From assembly GCA_032164245.1 (NCBI GenBank), contig JAVMKO010000004.1, positions 38,293,626-38,357,625 of the forward strand: a stretch of 64,000 nt of DNA, in the 5' to 3' direction. Source of the stretch: Sternotherus odoratus. Lineage: Eukaryota > Chordata > Testudines > Kinosternidae. The notes beneath the pieces are model-generated. The model was not told the origin of the DNA. It made no database searches and saw only the letters and a list, made by a program, of their open reading frames with translations. Shown one piece after another: positions 45,561 through 57,193 of the stretch. How positions within the stretch are numbered: position 1 is the first letter of the stretch; each line of letters starts with the position of its first letter. Both the position numbers and the translations under genes were made by a program.

Positions 45561-46984
45561 GCCCTGTGTTCTGTGAAGAAATAAGTGGAAAATTTGGTGC
45601 AATCTTCCAAGGGAGAGACATGGAAGGCTTGCAACTGAACCTAATTCACAGCTATGATGGTGGTATTGTCAGCAGTGACTACTGTACAGTAGAGAGAGTT
45701 TTGCAAGAAAGATGCAAGTCTCAGTTTTCCAGTTTGTTGCTACAAAATCTTGTCCTAAGATGGTTATTCATATTGTATAGAGTTGCCATAGCAATTCCCA
45801 CACCATTCCCCCTCTGGACCACTAGTGCAGGAAGCATGTTTGAAGTGCTCCTGTATGACTTGCTGGGACTGCCCATAGTGGTAGCCACAAAAGATTAGCT
45901 CAATTTTAAAGGCTTCTCTGATTTAAACCAAAACCTGGACCAATGCCTGGAAATCCACAAGTTCAGCGAGACACAAAGGTCTCATAGCTCTCTGGATTCA
46001 TGTCAAGTGATCATCAGCTAGTCGAGAGAATATAACCCACATCTTAAGTTTTGAACATAAGTTTAAGTTGATAGTGAGACAAATAGAGGATGCCAGAACA
46101 AGTCTGAAATGAGAGAGTCGAGAGGCAGACTTGAGTCATCTATATACAGTTGGTAGCTGAAATTGTGTGAGTAGAGCCCATCCCATAGTGGGAGAGTATG
46201 TACAGAGAAAAGAGGATGGGGCTAAAGATGGAGGTTTAGCCAACATGGACTGCATTTGTGTGACTTTCAGAGCTAAAATACTTTATAATTGTTTACCTGC
46301 CTATTGTGTGACCCATCCAGCCATCTAAGAGCTTCTTTTCTGTGAAAGGTCTTGTAGGCTGTAGCAGGAACATTTGTTGTTCAAGAGCATCTTTGAAGTA
46401 AGCATATTATGACCTTGAACTAGAAAAGATGTATTTATTAGTATCAACTGCATGTTCCTTGATCTATTTCTGCATAGTGATTGTGTAAAATGTGAAAGAA
46501 CCCATGGGACATTGAGTGGACAAGAATGCATTCTTCTTGCAGTTTATTTTTCTCATCATGAAGTTAATCAATGAGCTGTAACAGAGAAAAAGAAAGACAG
46601 GAGTTTGAGAGAAAATCCACTTACACAAATTTGGCTCAATGCCAATTGATTTAATACAATAATAAGAGCTTTTAAAAGAGATTCTGCTGCAAAACAATAT
46701 ATTTTTCATTTTACCACAATATGAAGAGAAGAACTTACAGAAAGAGTTACAGAAATTAAATTAGATACCCAGTGAGAAAATCATGTCTAACAAGGACCAA
46801 AAATATTGCTTTGTTTATTTTCCAGGGAACTGAGAGTATATTTATGGAAATTACTTCTATTTTCCAGCCTCTTAATCTTTCACAGAAAATTACATTAAAC
46901 AAAAAGACAAACAAAATAAATATTTTGAATAGATTTGTGACATTGCCAAAGATGATGATATCACAATTCAGGATAACTGAACCT

Positions 46985-47253
46985 GTATTCCCCCTCCATG
47001 GTCCAGAAGGGCATACATATTTAGGCTTCTGACTCCCAGCTGCCATCTCTCTTAGGTGGAGACCTGCATCTCTCTCCCTCCTGACTGTGTTTTTTTCAGG
47101 CTTCACAGTGCCCTGCCTACACAGTGTTATTGCCAGCCACCCAGACTGCCTAAACAGGCGAGCATCTGTGCTTTGCTTACTCTGCAAAGGCTATGAACAG
47201 CATACCTCTTATCAGTTAAGAGTTACCAAACAAATCTTTGTAAGCAAGCTTAT
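46985..47253 (-). repeat. Unclassified repeat E, segment 1
   Basis: Contains CTCTCTTAGGTGGAGACCTG, CAGGCTTCACAGTGCCCTGC and GCAAAGGCTATGAACAGCAT. I recall these from turtle interspersed repeats. The sequence appears to continue at 49046-49600 after an inserted LINE. It may be a diverged LTR on the minus strand, but ends and class are uncertain. Confidence 0.45.
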
Positions 47254-47741
47254 CCATATCTTGGAAGCCACCTCTTACAGACAGCTGGCATTGACAAAGA
47301 AATCCAGTACCAGCTCAAGTGTGCTAGCTGAGCTTTTGGTTGACTGAGAAAGAGAGTGTTTGAAGATTGTGACACAAGAATTAAAGCTAAACTTATGGTT
47401 TACGAAGGTGTTATGTGCCCTATCCTAGTGTATGGGGCTGAAACATGAACAACATATAGGAGACATCTTAAGGCATTGAAGAAGTATCATCAACACTGTG
47501 TGCATAAGATTCTTCAAATTAAATGGACTGATGGACACACTAACATCAGCATCCTCTCACAAGCTGATAACATGAGCATTGAAGGCGATGATAAGCTTCA
47601 ACTTCGCTGAGCAGCTCATGTTGTTCAGATGCCTGATTCCAGACTGCCAAAACAAGTTTTCTGTTCTCAACTCAGCGAAGGCAAACATGTTAGAGGAGGG
47701 CAGAAAAAATGCTACAGAGATGTTCTTTAGGCTAATGTGAG
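47254..47741 (+). pseudogene. Non-LTR retrotransposon remnant, RT C-terminus (segment 1)
   Basis: From about 47295 the + strand reads, with stops and one shift, a LINE reverse-transcriptase C-terminal region: EIQYQLKCAS, then CPILVYGAET followed by a stop, YRRHLKALKKYHQHC, KILQIKWTDGHTNISILSQA, AAHVVQMPDSRLPKQVF and GGQKKCYRDVL. The YRRHLK...YHQRCLR...I.W.D..TN layout is known from non-LTR retrotransposons found in fish and reptiles. I do not assign a clade. The 5' part is missing, as usual for truncated LINEs. A solo LTR (47742-48719) splits it, and the frame resumes after the LTR. Confidence 0.72.
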
Positions 47742-48719
47742 TGTAAGAGGGGGTACCCCCAGCCTTTATGCTCCTGAGTACAAAGGCTGGGCCTCTTATA
47801 TGTCAAACCAACAGTCCTTCTCCCCCCACACCTCCACTTTGCCAGTTGGGGTTCTTGGGGTCACCAATCTCTGCCACCAATCGAGTATACTTCCAAAACC
47901 TTGGAGGGGCCCCCGATCTTCCCCGCCCCAACTTTGTCCCCCTCCCTGGGTTTCAAAGTCAGATACCTGAAGGCTGATTTCCTTCACCCTCTGTCTCTCT
48001 GTACCTGAGAGAGAGACACCTGGAGACTGCTGCCCTTCACCCTCCCTGGCTGAAAGCAGACTTCCCCCACCCCTGTCTCTCTCCACCTGAGAGACAGACA
48101 CCTGGAGACTGCTTCTTCCCTCCCCCGTCTAACCCGATGGTAAGGAGAGACAGTCTTCACACTCCAGCTAGGCCCTTAGCTGCCCTGGTTCCTATTCCCT
48201 TCCCTTCCCTCTTCCCAACTGGAAGCAGAGAAAAACCCTAAGGGAAATAAACCAGACAGTTTTATAACTAGAAAATTTAATAAAGAAAAAGGTTAAAGCA
48301 GAGATACAGACACTTTACATTTGGGGTTCCCCACTTTGTTCTGAAAAGGAAAGAACACCCCAAAAGGCACGGCTTAATAGAAGAATCAAATGGTAATACT
48401 CACATTAGCTAATCAGAAATGTAAGAAGAAAAGCTAGAGAGACACTTCTGGACCCTTGCCCATGTTGCCTGGCAAGCCTCCTGCCTCATGGACAACCAAG
48501 ATGGAACTCTCCTGGCCCGTGCCTCCTCCCTGGAGACCAGCCAAGATGGAACTGACTTTAAACTCCTCCCTTCTTCCTGGGCTGGAGGCTCCTCCCTTCC
48601 TCATGGCAGAGAAACTCCCACGTTACCTGTCTCAGACAACATAGCCCCCACCCAGGCAAGGCACACTGTATTAGATAACATAGCCCAACCCCGGCAAGGC
48701 ACCCTCCATACTTATGACA
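47742..48719 (-). mobile_element. Solo LTR, family 2, copy 3, inside a LINE
   Basis: On the + strand it runs TGTAAGAGGGGGTACCCCC to CATACTTATGACA. A perfect 5-bp duplication GTGAG flanks it (47737-47741 and 48720-48724). It is the reverse complement of the 62172-63208 copy over nearly its full length. Shared features are the tandem pair of TTGCCTGGGTGGGG blocks near its 5' end and the paired TCTTGGCTGGTCTCCAGGGA units. Removing it rejoins LINE sequence on both sides. Confidence 0.88.
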
Positions 48720-49045
48720 GTGAGGAAATGCAACATTGACATCAGCTGTTGGGAATGTATAACTCAGGGGCAACAACAATGGAGGAACTGCTTGAGGCAG
48801 GGAACTCAGCACTTGGAATCAGATGCAACTACATGTAACAGAAAAATGGGAGCAACAGCATGTGGCATGGGTCAAACCCTCATCTGAGGTTCACCCACCC
48901 TGCTCAGAAATACATGTCTGCAATATGACAGAATCTGTGGCTCTAGAATAGGCCTCATCAGTGGGACCACAGATAACCTGAAATGGACAACCTATGAAAG
49001 GCAATCATCCGTGACTTCGAGGAACCGATGTTGATGAATTGCTGG
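48720..49045 (+). pseudogene. Non-LTR retrotransposon remnant, C-terminal end (segment 2)
   Basis: This is the continuation of the LINE at 47254-47741. The broken frames give EELLEAGNSALGI-like text and, in another frame near 48920, LQYDRICGSRIGLIS, which corresponds to the C-terminal zinc-finger-like tail (C..I C.SRIGLISH pattern) of this LINE type. The final part reads ATCCGTGACTTCGAGGAACC (about 49006-49025). It ends at about 49045, where a second copy of the flanking 45-base segment begins. Confidence 0.7.
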
Positions 49046-49600
49046 CAGTTAAGAATTACCACACAGATCTTTGAGAGCCAGCACATTTATTATTAAGATG
49101 AAAGCATTACGAAAAAAGATATTTAAAAACAATAAGATAATTTAGACACTTGTTAATGAGCTTATCAGAGATCACATACCCCAGCTCTAGCACAGACTGT
49201 GATAGGAGTTAGTCCTTCAAACCCCAACAGAGGTTTATTCTGTGGTTACCATTTCATAACACCTTTAGCTCAGAACAAGCACACCCATTCAGAGACAAGT
49301 CTTTCCTTGATGTTGCTTTTGAACTTCAGATCTGAGGAACAAGTAACCAGCAGACAATGGTCCCCTCTTCATGGTGTAGCTCCTAAAGTCTGGGGTTTTG
49401 CATAACTGGAGGTGGAAATTTGCATTTACCTCCCCCTAGAAATTTCCTTGGACACTGTCCAAAATTCCATTCTTTTCTTGCCCATTGTTGAATATAGTCC
49501 TGTTAAGTTCATAAGACTTCCTAAGACTGACAACACACAACCTTAGCATTTAAAACAGTAGACTACAAAGATGTTTAAACTTAATTCAGTAATATTTTTC
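49046..49600 (-). repeat. Unclassified repeat E, segment 2
   Basis: Starts CAGTTAAGAATTACCACACA and thus repeats the sequence at 47213-47253. It then goes on with TTATTAAGATGAAAGCATTA, TTTGCATTTACCTCCCCCTA and AATTTCCTTGGACACTGTCC, phrases I recall from a chelonian repeat. It is best read as the other half of repeat E, split by the LINE, with the shared segment of about 41-45 bases as target duplication. Confidence 0.45.
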
Positions 49601-49669
49601 AAGGATATTTCAAGAAGTTGCCATATTGGAAGAACCCAAGGAAGTTAAATCTATTTTCTCTTTTATTGT

Positions 49670-49745
49670 GTGACCATGCAAAAGTCTCTGTCTATTCTAA
49701 GCCTTAGTTTCCCTTCTGTAAAATGGGAATAATATTTTCATGCTT
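49670..49745 (-). repeat. MIR-like relic (minus strand)
   Basis: GTGACCATGCAAAAGTCTCT then TTAGTTTCCCTTCTGTAAAA and TGGGAATAATATTTTCAT is the MIR core in complement. Short and diverged. Confidence 0.6.
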
Positions 49746-51640
49746 TGCAGTCTTGTGTTCTTTCTTTCTATGGATTTTTTTAAATTCTTTTTTTAGTACT
49801 AGATAGAAACTAGGACTTTGTGAACAATGTATCCAGAACCTTACCAAATTCAAGCTGGGTACTAGTTGAACTATTTATCTACCTGGATTCTTAAATTGGC
49901 TCCCATCACTAACGCATCAACCAAGTCGTACTTTACCTGCCTGGGAAGGATTTGTGATTAAAGTACTGTGAGGAAGATAGCAAAAAACTCATTGGCATCA
50001 AGAGCAAAAAGACCCTGCAGAATATAGTGTGTGCAGTTTACATGAACTGAGCCTTTCAGGGTCTATTCAGCTGTAATACAGACATGTACAGGCTTAGACA
50101 GTAGGTGTGGCTAGATAAGGACACAGTTGACATAGGCACAAATATGGAAATTGCCCAAAGCTACAGCTATAGTCTGCAAAACCTGACTGGAGCAGAACAT
50201 GGTATAAAGTGTGTTGCCTTTACTAGGGCTGAGCCAAAGCTCATTGAAGGCACTAGAAAGTGGACTTGACTTCAAGTGGACTTTGAATGGATTTACTGCA
50301 CAGAGATATATTGACATTAAAGATTTCCAGTTCAAATAATTATAATAGACTTCTATGAAAATACATGTTTTCCAAAGCATCTGGAGAGTTTTTAATAAGC
50401 TGTCAACACATTACTCAACTTTTTATCACAGATATTTTCTTCTTTATGTAAATTTGAAATTTTCTTGTTTATGCATGCTACACATAAGCAAGTGTTGAAA
50501 ATTCTTGTTAAAACTTGACTTGACTCAATTAGTTGACACTTTCACATTTTTGCATTATCGTTTCAGAAGTGATACACCCAATTCATAAGATCCCTGGGAA
50601 TACATTGATAGACTAATTTGATTATGTGGATGCTATTAAATGACATTTTTAGAAATGATATTACTTGTTTTATTTAGAACATTCTATACTTTAGTAATCT
50701 TTATAAAGTTTAGGCACAGTTTTATGAGAAATTGGCTATAAAACCTATGTTTGCTTATATTAAGAAAATAAAATGACTCAGATTTTAACATCATCTGATT
50801 TTACTGAAGACAGGCAGAACTAATTACAATAGTTTACATTTAATACTATAACATAAAAACAAAGAAAGCTTTTCATCACCTTTATGGAAACAACATTAAA
50901 TCATCCCAATAAAACTTACATTTGGAATTATCATGCCAGTATTATACAACACCTCAAAAAAAAAGTCTAATTCTTATTTTAGAGTATGGCATTCAAAAAG
51001 AAAATTGAAATAGACTCAATTTATGCTATATCTGTACTCTCTTTTAACTTTAATTATTTTATTGCTCCTTTTGCCCAGATTAGTTTTAAATATGTGTACC
51101 TGAGAAATTTGAGTAAAATAGAAACAACAGAAATGGGCCAATACATATATAATTTTGACCTCTAGCCTCATTCATGCAATTTAAATATCTTTTGATTTCA
51201 AATTAATGATAATTTATCTGAAAAAGAAACATGTTAAATATGCCAAGAATGCCTTTATTGCTAATCAGTTCTATAAAATTGATGTTCCTGATTGTGCATC
51301 TTTATTTCTATGAGCATAAAGATCTGTGTGACTATTCTGATGTTTATATAGTCTTGTGCCTCTACAGTGTATATCTAATAGTTACACATTTAAATTGGGT
51401 GACTAGTATGAATTGCATGCCCATCATGTTATTTTAATTCGTTCATGGTTTTTTGTATCAATTTTTCTTTAAAATGAGCAAATCACATGTTGATCCCTGA
51501 GGATAATTTGTATTGAAACTGGAGCCTAGATGAAACTTGTCTGCTGTGGAGTTAAGAAACAAAAAGTAACCTCTTTGAGACAAACCTCTTTAAAGCAGTT
51601 TGCAACTCTGAAAGACTTATTAAGAACATCAGAAGATTAA
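49746..51640. other. No gene recognised
   Basis: Strongly AT-rich unique-looking sequence. No element ends and no coding frame above background. Confidence 0.5.
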
Positions 51641-52475
51641 TCATTAATGATCTGGAGGATGGTGCAGACTGAACCCTCAGCAGATGACACTAAACTGAGA
51701 GGAGTGGTAGATCCACTGGAGGGTAGGGATAGGATACAGAGAGACCTAGACAAATTAAAGATTGGGCCAAACGATGGGGCTGGAGCACATGACTTATGAG
51801 GAGAGGCTGAGGGAACTAGGATTGTTTAGTCTGAAGAAGAGAAGAATGAGAGGGGATTTGATAGCTGCTTTCAACTATCAGAAACGGGGTTCAAAAGAGG
51901 CTGGATCTAGGCTGTTCTCAGTGGTAGCAGATGACAGAACAAGGACTAATTGTCTCAATTGCAGTGGGGGATGTTTAGATTGGATATTTGAAAAAAAAAA
52001 GTTCACTAGGAGAGTGGTGAAGCACTGGAATGCGTTACCTAGGGAGATGGTGGAATCTCCTTCCTTAGAGGTTTTTAAGGTCAGGCTTGACAAAGCCCTG
52101 GCTGGGATGATTTACCGTATGTTCCAGCGTATAGGACAACTTTTTGGAGACTATTTTCCTGGCTTAAACTCAGGGGTCGTCTTATACGCCGGTAAAAAAA
52201 AAAAAACCACACACAAAAGCGCATGCGCCCCGCTCTCGGGGACGGGAGAGCGGGGCGCACGCGCTTTTTGTGTGTGGTTTTTTTTTTTGTTTGGGTTTTT
52301 TTGGGGGGTAATCCGGCTTTTTTACTGGAAAGCTCGGGGGTCGTCTTATACGCCCCATCGTCCTATATGCCGGAACATATGGTAGTTGGGTTTTGCTCCT
52401 GCTTTGAGCAGGGGGTTGGACTAGATGACCTCCTGAGGTCCCTTCGAACCCTGAGATTCTATGATTCTAAGATTT
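51641..52475 (+). pseudogene. CR1 LINE 3' end with internal deletion and a MITE
   Basis: A CR1 fragment beginning in the reverse-transcriptase domain (INDLEDGAD then ADDTKLRGVVDPLEGRDRIQ, with the F of the FADD box missing through a small deletion). At about 51770 it jumps to the C-terminal end (GLEHMTYEERLRELGLFSLK), so several hundred bases of the normal CR1 order are missing. The 3' part runs to GCTTTGAGCAGGGGGTTGGA, CTAGATGACCTCCTGAGGTC and the octamer tail GATTCTATGATTCTAAG. A 268-bp MITE (52115-52382) interrupts it. The 207-codon frame at 51762-52385 is CR1 sequence read on into the MITE, and is not a gene. Confidence 0.85.
52115..52382. mobile_element. Palindromic MITE inserted at TA in CR1
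   Basis: Left end CCGTATGTTCCAGCGTATAG. Inverted right end CCATATGTTCCGGCATATAG. TA on both sides (52113-52114 and 52383-52384). The centre is a GC-rich hairpin of about 43-base arms (CACACAAAAGCGCATGCGCC against GGCGCACGCGCTTTTTGTGTG) with outer A and T runs. A 16-base phrase GGGGTCGTCTTATACGCC occurs twice in the same orientation (about 52173 and 52338). The CR1 sequence across the gap, GGGATGATT-TA-GTTGGG, is the expected uninterrupted CR1 text, so the insertion is exact. The TA target fits Tc1/mariner-like elements. The family is not named with confidence. Confidence 0.85.
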
Positions 52476-52539
52476 GAATGATTACAGCCATGGATCTACC
52501 GCTTCCCCACACAAACTGCATTTCCCTATACAATACATG

Positions 52540-53035
52540 GTGAGAATTAGGGGCCTAAAAAGGTGTTCAGAGAAGCCAACATGCTGATTGGGGATTTGCC
52601 TAGGGTAGCCATTAGGAAATGCTGAGGAGAGGACTATGGCCTAAGCCCCTAAAAGGGAGTTAGGTGATAAGTAGGGGCTGGAGGGAGACACCTCCGTCCA
52701 CTCAGAATTCACAGCCAGGAGTCCTGGAGTTAGGCATGTAAGCCAGGTCAACCCTTTTTCAAGAAAAAAAAAGATGGTGGCTACCCCTGCCTCCTCTTAT
52801 TAGGTCCCTCATCCACCTTGGGAGAAGCAGGGACTTGAACACAGGTCTGCTACCTCTTAGGTGAGTGGCCTAACTACTGGACTACGGGGCATCTCTCTCA
52901 CTTTCCTTTTGGACCAGAGGCAGATTCTACAACCTGGGATCAAGTTCCTACATCTCTCAGGCAAAGTTGGGCTTTGAAACCAGGATGCCTACTTCCCAGT
53001 GCTCTCTCCACTGTGCTATTGGATGTGGAGGAAAC
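52540..53035 (-). repeat. Composite repeat with tRNA-like SINE head
   Basis: On the minus strand, 52890 to 52820 reads GTAGTCCAGTAGTTAGGCCA, CTCACCTAAGAGGTAGCAGA and CCTGTGTTCAAGTCCCTGC. TAGTTAGGCCAC is A-box-like and TGTTCAAGTCC is B-box-like, so this is a tRNA-derived pol III promoter region as in SINEs. The rest of the interval (for example AGCCAGGAGTCCTGGAGTTA) is probably the body. Ends are uncertain, and it is not a functional tRNA gene because the acceptor stem does not form. Confidence 0.5.
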
Positions 53036-53291
53036 CACTAACATCATTACTTTCTCCTTGTTTTCCGTGAGGCATGATCCAATAGATATGCTCTAAGCAG
53101 TGTCCGTGCATGTATGCTGGATTGGGTCCTGCAGGAGTGAGAAGTGTGGGAACACTTAGCTGGTGAATCCAGCTGGGGTTTACTTGTGAGTTAGGTACCA
53201 CGCTGATCGGTGGTGTCAGGGCTAATGCAGCTGTTTGTATGTCCAGTGGCAGGAATTTTGCCATCATAGAAAATTTACCCATAGACACCTA

Positions 53292-53500
53292 CAGCAGTAT
53301 CTCTCAAACTTTTGTACTGGTGACCCCTTTCACATAGCAAGCCTTGGAGTGCGACCTGCCTTATCAATTAAAAACACTTTTAAATATATTTAACACCATT
53401 ATAAATGCTGGATCCAAGCAGAAGTGGCAGATCGCGACCCCCCATATAATAACCTCATGACCCCATGAGAGGTTCTGACCCCCAGTTTGAGAATTTACAG
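53292..53500. mobile_element. hAT-like MITE, diverged
   Basis: CAGTATCTCTCAAACTTTTG near the left and CCCCCAGTTTGAGAATTTAC near the right form imperfect inverted ends of the CAGTGGTTCTCAAAC type. The interior has ACTGGTGACCCCTTTCACAT, TTAAAAACACTTTTAAATAT and CGCGACCCCCCATATAATAA, which I recall as a widespread reptile MITE. No 8-bp target duplication could be confirmed. Confidence 0.62.
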
Positions 53501-56500
53501 GATTACGTAGCATCTGAGTCTGCTAATCTACATTTTGTCTCAGTTGCCTAAAATTGGCAATTAATTAACTACATCCCCCTTGTGAATCCCACTTTGCACT
53601 TTTAGGTTCTCATGAACCTGAAACTCTAAGGGCACCTCAACTGGAATCAGAGCACTATCACTACATCAAGCCTATAACAACAAAAAATAAGTCACAATGT
53701 TTTAGTCTTCCTTAACAAGAACACACTTAAATCTAGTTAACTGATTAATATTTCTGATGATATTTCCATTTGTATAAACATATTTTTTCAACTAAATCCT
53801 AATATTCATGTTTGTAAAATCATTTTATTAAATAACAATACCTCTGGAATATCTGCCTAACAGCAACAGACATAGAGGTAATTTAATTTGCTCTGCAACT
53901 CTTTGCCTCTCTGATCAAAATACTGCAACTTTACTAACTAAAATAAATACAATACTAGAACTTGAAAATGATTAATTCTTAGTGGCAGACAAACTAAGTG
54001 CTGTTATAGGTATCTGAAAAAATTCATTTCTCATTGATAATCTGTCTACCCATTCTATTATGGTGACATTAAACATATCAACCTCTCCATAATAAATTCC
54101 TTCTTTGGGACTTATAATTTGGATCTCAAGTCTAGTTTTGGCTGAAACATGAAATTCTATATAAACATATTTTTTACGTTTCTGTACAAATGTTGATACC
54201 TCTTTCTAACCAATATTCATTAAACTTGTGCTTGTCATTGGTCTGCAGTGATGACTAATGCTATTTTATTTATCACAAACTATGAAAAATGTAAACTAGA
54301 CACATTATTTTGTGTAGTATAGATAAATGACCCTGTGATTATTAGTGTGGAGAATGATATTTTATTTCAGATCAAAAGAAAAAAAGTGTAAAATAGATGA
54401 AACAAAGAAAGATGGACAAAAGTGATCATGACTGAAACAGTGTCTTACCAGTCACAGACAGGATTGGCTGCTTGCACAGAAAAAAATAATGTAGGAATCA
54501 GGAGCTAACAAAGAGACTGGGTCACCTAGAAAATTGTATGTGTTGAAGAGAAGATATTGGAAAAATGGCAAAGGATAAATTAATAATAAAGAGAGTAAAC
54601 GAGAAAGCTTGGCCAAGCTTGAGGTAGTGCATCCCACAGTTGTGAGGATGAACCAACTTTCTTTTTTGAACTCAGTATCTAACTTTTCAGGTTAGCAGGG
54701 GTAAGATGTGTTGAGAAAGAAATCCAAACAACATCAGAAAGAAGAAACGTACTTCATCCTGCACAACAGAGACTTCTCTTTCCAGTTTCAGAATTGTGAG
54801 GACAAGCTTTGAAAAGTGGGATGAAGAAGCCAGAAAGTAGAAGGATAAGGGTGAGAAAATGGAGATTGAAAACAATGATGCTCCAGCATGAGTTTGATTA
54901 GAGAAAACTGCCTTTCTTAGATGCTGAGAATGTGGGTGTGGTGAATGGCAGTTGAGGACATGGTAAATGAGACTTGTTTGTAAGGTAACACCATAAATGC
55001 ATACAGAAATTCATTACATTTTGTTTGCTTTCAATACTGATATTTCATTATACTAAGGAAAATAGTTTCTTGTTATGAAAGGAATGCCCTGGGAGATATG
55101 TCCTCTAGTAGTTCCAATAACTTTGTGTCAGCCCTATTGGCAGGAAGCTTGTTCCTTCGATCTTGCCAAAGTCCCCCAGAGTATTAAAAACATCACTGAC
55201 TAAAGTTAATATGGCTGACAACCAGCCATAACTTTTGTACCTGAGCTGAGCCCTAATTCTAAATCTTCAGAGTCGATCTTTCCAATTAGAGAGATCTGGA
55301 TATTCCTACTCCACTTCAAGTGTTCTCACTTGAGATTTTTCATACTGCTGAAAGATTGCTATTAGGTGGGAAAATCTGTCTATCTGGTACACAAATTTCT
55401 CAGAAAAAAAACATCAACTTTTGAATTTAAAGGAAGACTGTTCCTAGTTCAGGAGCAAAGATAACTATTATATATAAAAAATCATTGGAATAAAAAGGGA
55501 AAACAAAGCTCCTTTCCTAGTGATGGATAAAGTACAGAATATCTATAGTCATTCCTTCAGTCTTTGATAATGTTGACCAGGAGGTTTTATTCACCTGACT
55601 GAGGACACTGGCAAAGAAGGACAGGTTAGTATTTGAGTGATTCCATTTCAGCACGTTTTCCACATAGGATTTTAACCTCTGCCATTTACTCCCCTCTTTG
55701 TTCAGTTTTGTTTATCCTCAGATCATAGCCCATCTGTGATTTTGCCTAAAAGGGCAAACTATAGGGTATTTTTGTGCTGGCATATAAAACACGGAATTGA
55801 ATCTCTTCATATTTATGTGATGTTTATCAACTAAGTGTTGTATATTTATTTTCAGTAAATTATATCCATGTCCCCAGAGACATGTGTGATTTGATTCTCA
55901 TTGACATTGCAAATAGAAATTGAAAAACAAGTGGCCTGAAATCATCCATACTTTTCTTAGTATGCATTGAGAATTGGCTGGCATTATTTTTCATAGATAT
56001 TCAATGTGATATTGATGTGATTTTTCTGTTGAGGTTGTGAATGTGAGATTCTGTTCTCCAAATTATAGAATTTCACTTTTCTTTTTATAGCAATAATTTC
56101 TTTGAACCTTCTTAAAATAATCAGGTCAGTGTTGAAGATTTTTTGTTTCTTTAGATTAGGGAAATACTACAAAAACTTCCCATAATTAGTCATCTACTTA
56201 TGTTAACTAATTACTTTGACTGTGGGAACAACTTTTGTCCACAAAATGCCTGTAGAAGACATAGTGAACGCCACACCACAAAAATAAATAAATAAAACCA
56301 GAGAATGAACTTCTATGTTAAAACTATTAGAAATGTTAATTAGACATAGAATTGATCTTAAATATTTTTGAGGCAGTGTGATGTTGAGCTAGCGGCAAAA
56401 GATTGGAATTGAAAAATTATTGCTTATAATGATGCCTGAGCCACTGATTTTCTGTGATCTCAAGCCATATCTGTCCATGAATCTCCACAAAGAGCTACTT

Positions 56501-57185
56501 TTAATTCAGTAAGATAGGGTGGAAAGAGAGAAGAGGAGAAACTCAAGGGGAAAACAGGCTGACTGTTCTAGGAGAAAAGATATTCTCTTTCTGGTGAAAG
56601 AGAAAATGATTGCATTGTTCCTCTTAGTCCCTTGACATGGTGGAGATAGGGAGAAACGTTCATCCCTGATTTACACTAGAGATGAGTTTGGCCCAGGGAG
56701 TATAAATCTTCAGTGTACGTGACACTCTCCTTAAATCTTTCTTTGTGACTGTGTGAGGGATAGTCATAAACTGTGCTTTTAAAAAGTTTGCTTCCTTTCT
56801 AGAACTTTTTTACAGTTCCACACGCACTCTGTTAACTAATAAGAGAGGGAAACAAAAAAACTGTAAGCTATGATCTGAAATGGAATTTAAGCAGTATTCA
56901 TTATCAATTAATATTCAGCAGAACTTAAGTAGAGGCATTCTCAGCATCACCGTTTTAGATTTCATTGTTCAATTAAATAAAGAATATATATAAATATAAT
57001 TTTTAAAAAATGGGCCCAATTTTTGAAAACTGAGTACCTAAAGTTAGGTTTCTAAATCTCTATTATGTAAACCCGTATTAGAATCTTAAATTGACATGGT
57101 ATTATTTTCACAGATGTTTAACAACTGTAGGTCCCATTCAAAGTTAGTTAATTACAGGTAAGTTTTCATGATAGGATTGTGTGAA
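53501..57185. other. No gene recognised
   Basis: Long AT-rich stretch without recognisable repeats, coding exons or RNA genes. An (ATAA)n run lies near 56282-56296. Some segments could be conserved non-coding DNA, but that cannot be judged from one sequence. Confidence 0.5.
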
Positions 57186-57193
57186 CCTATGGT

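Noticed and set aside
45530..45898. Reading frame of 122 codons
   Set aside because: Just downstream of a transposon end. No recognisable protein family, and no support from composition.
48456..48812. Small reading frames on both strands at 48456-48812
   Set aside because: They lie mostly in a solo LTR whose ends and target duplication are clear, and have no retroviral or host motif.
51762..52385. Reading frame of 207 codons as a gene
   Set aside because: Its first two thirds are CR1 LINE sequence and the last third reads through an inserted MITE. It is a chance fusion.
52820..52890. Functional tRNA gene
   Set aside because: Box-like motifs are present, but the acceptor stem does not pair and the region continues as a dispersed repeat.
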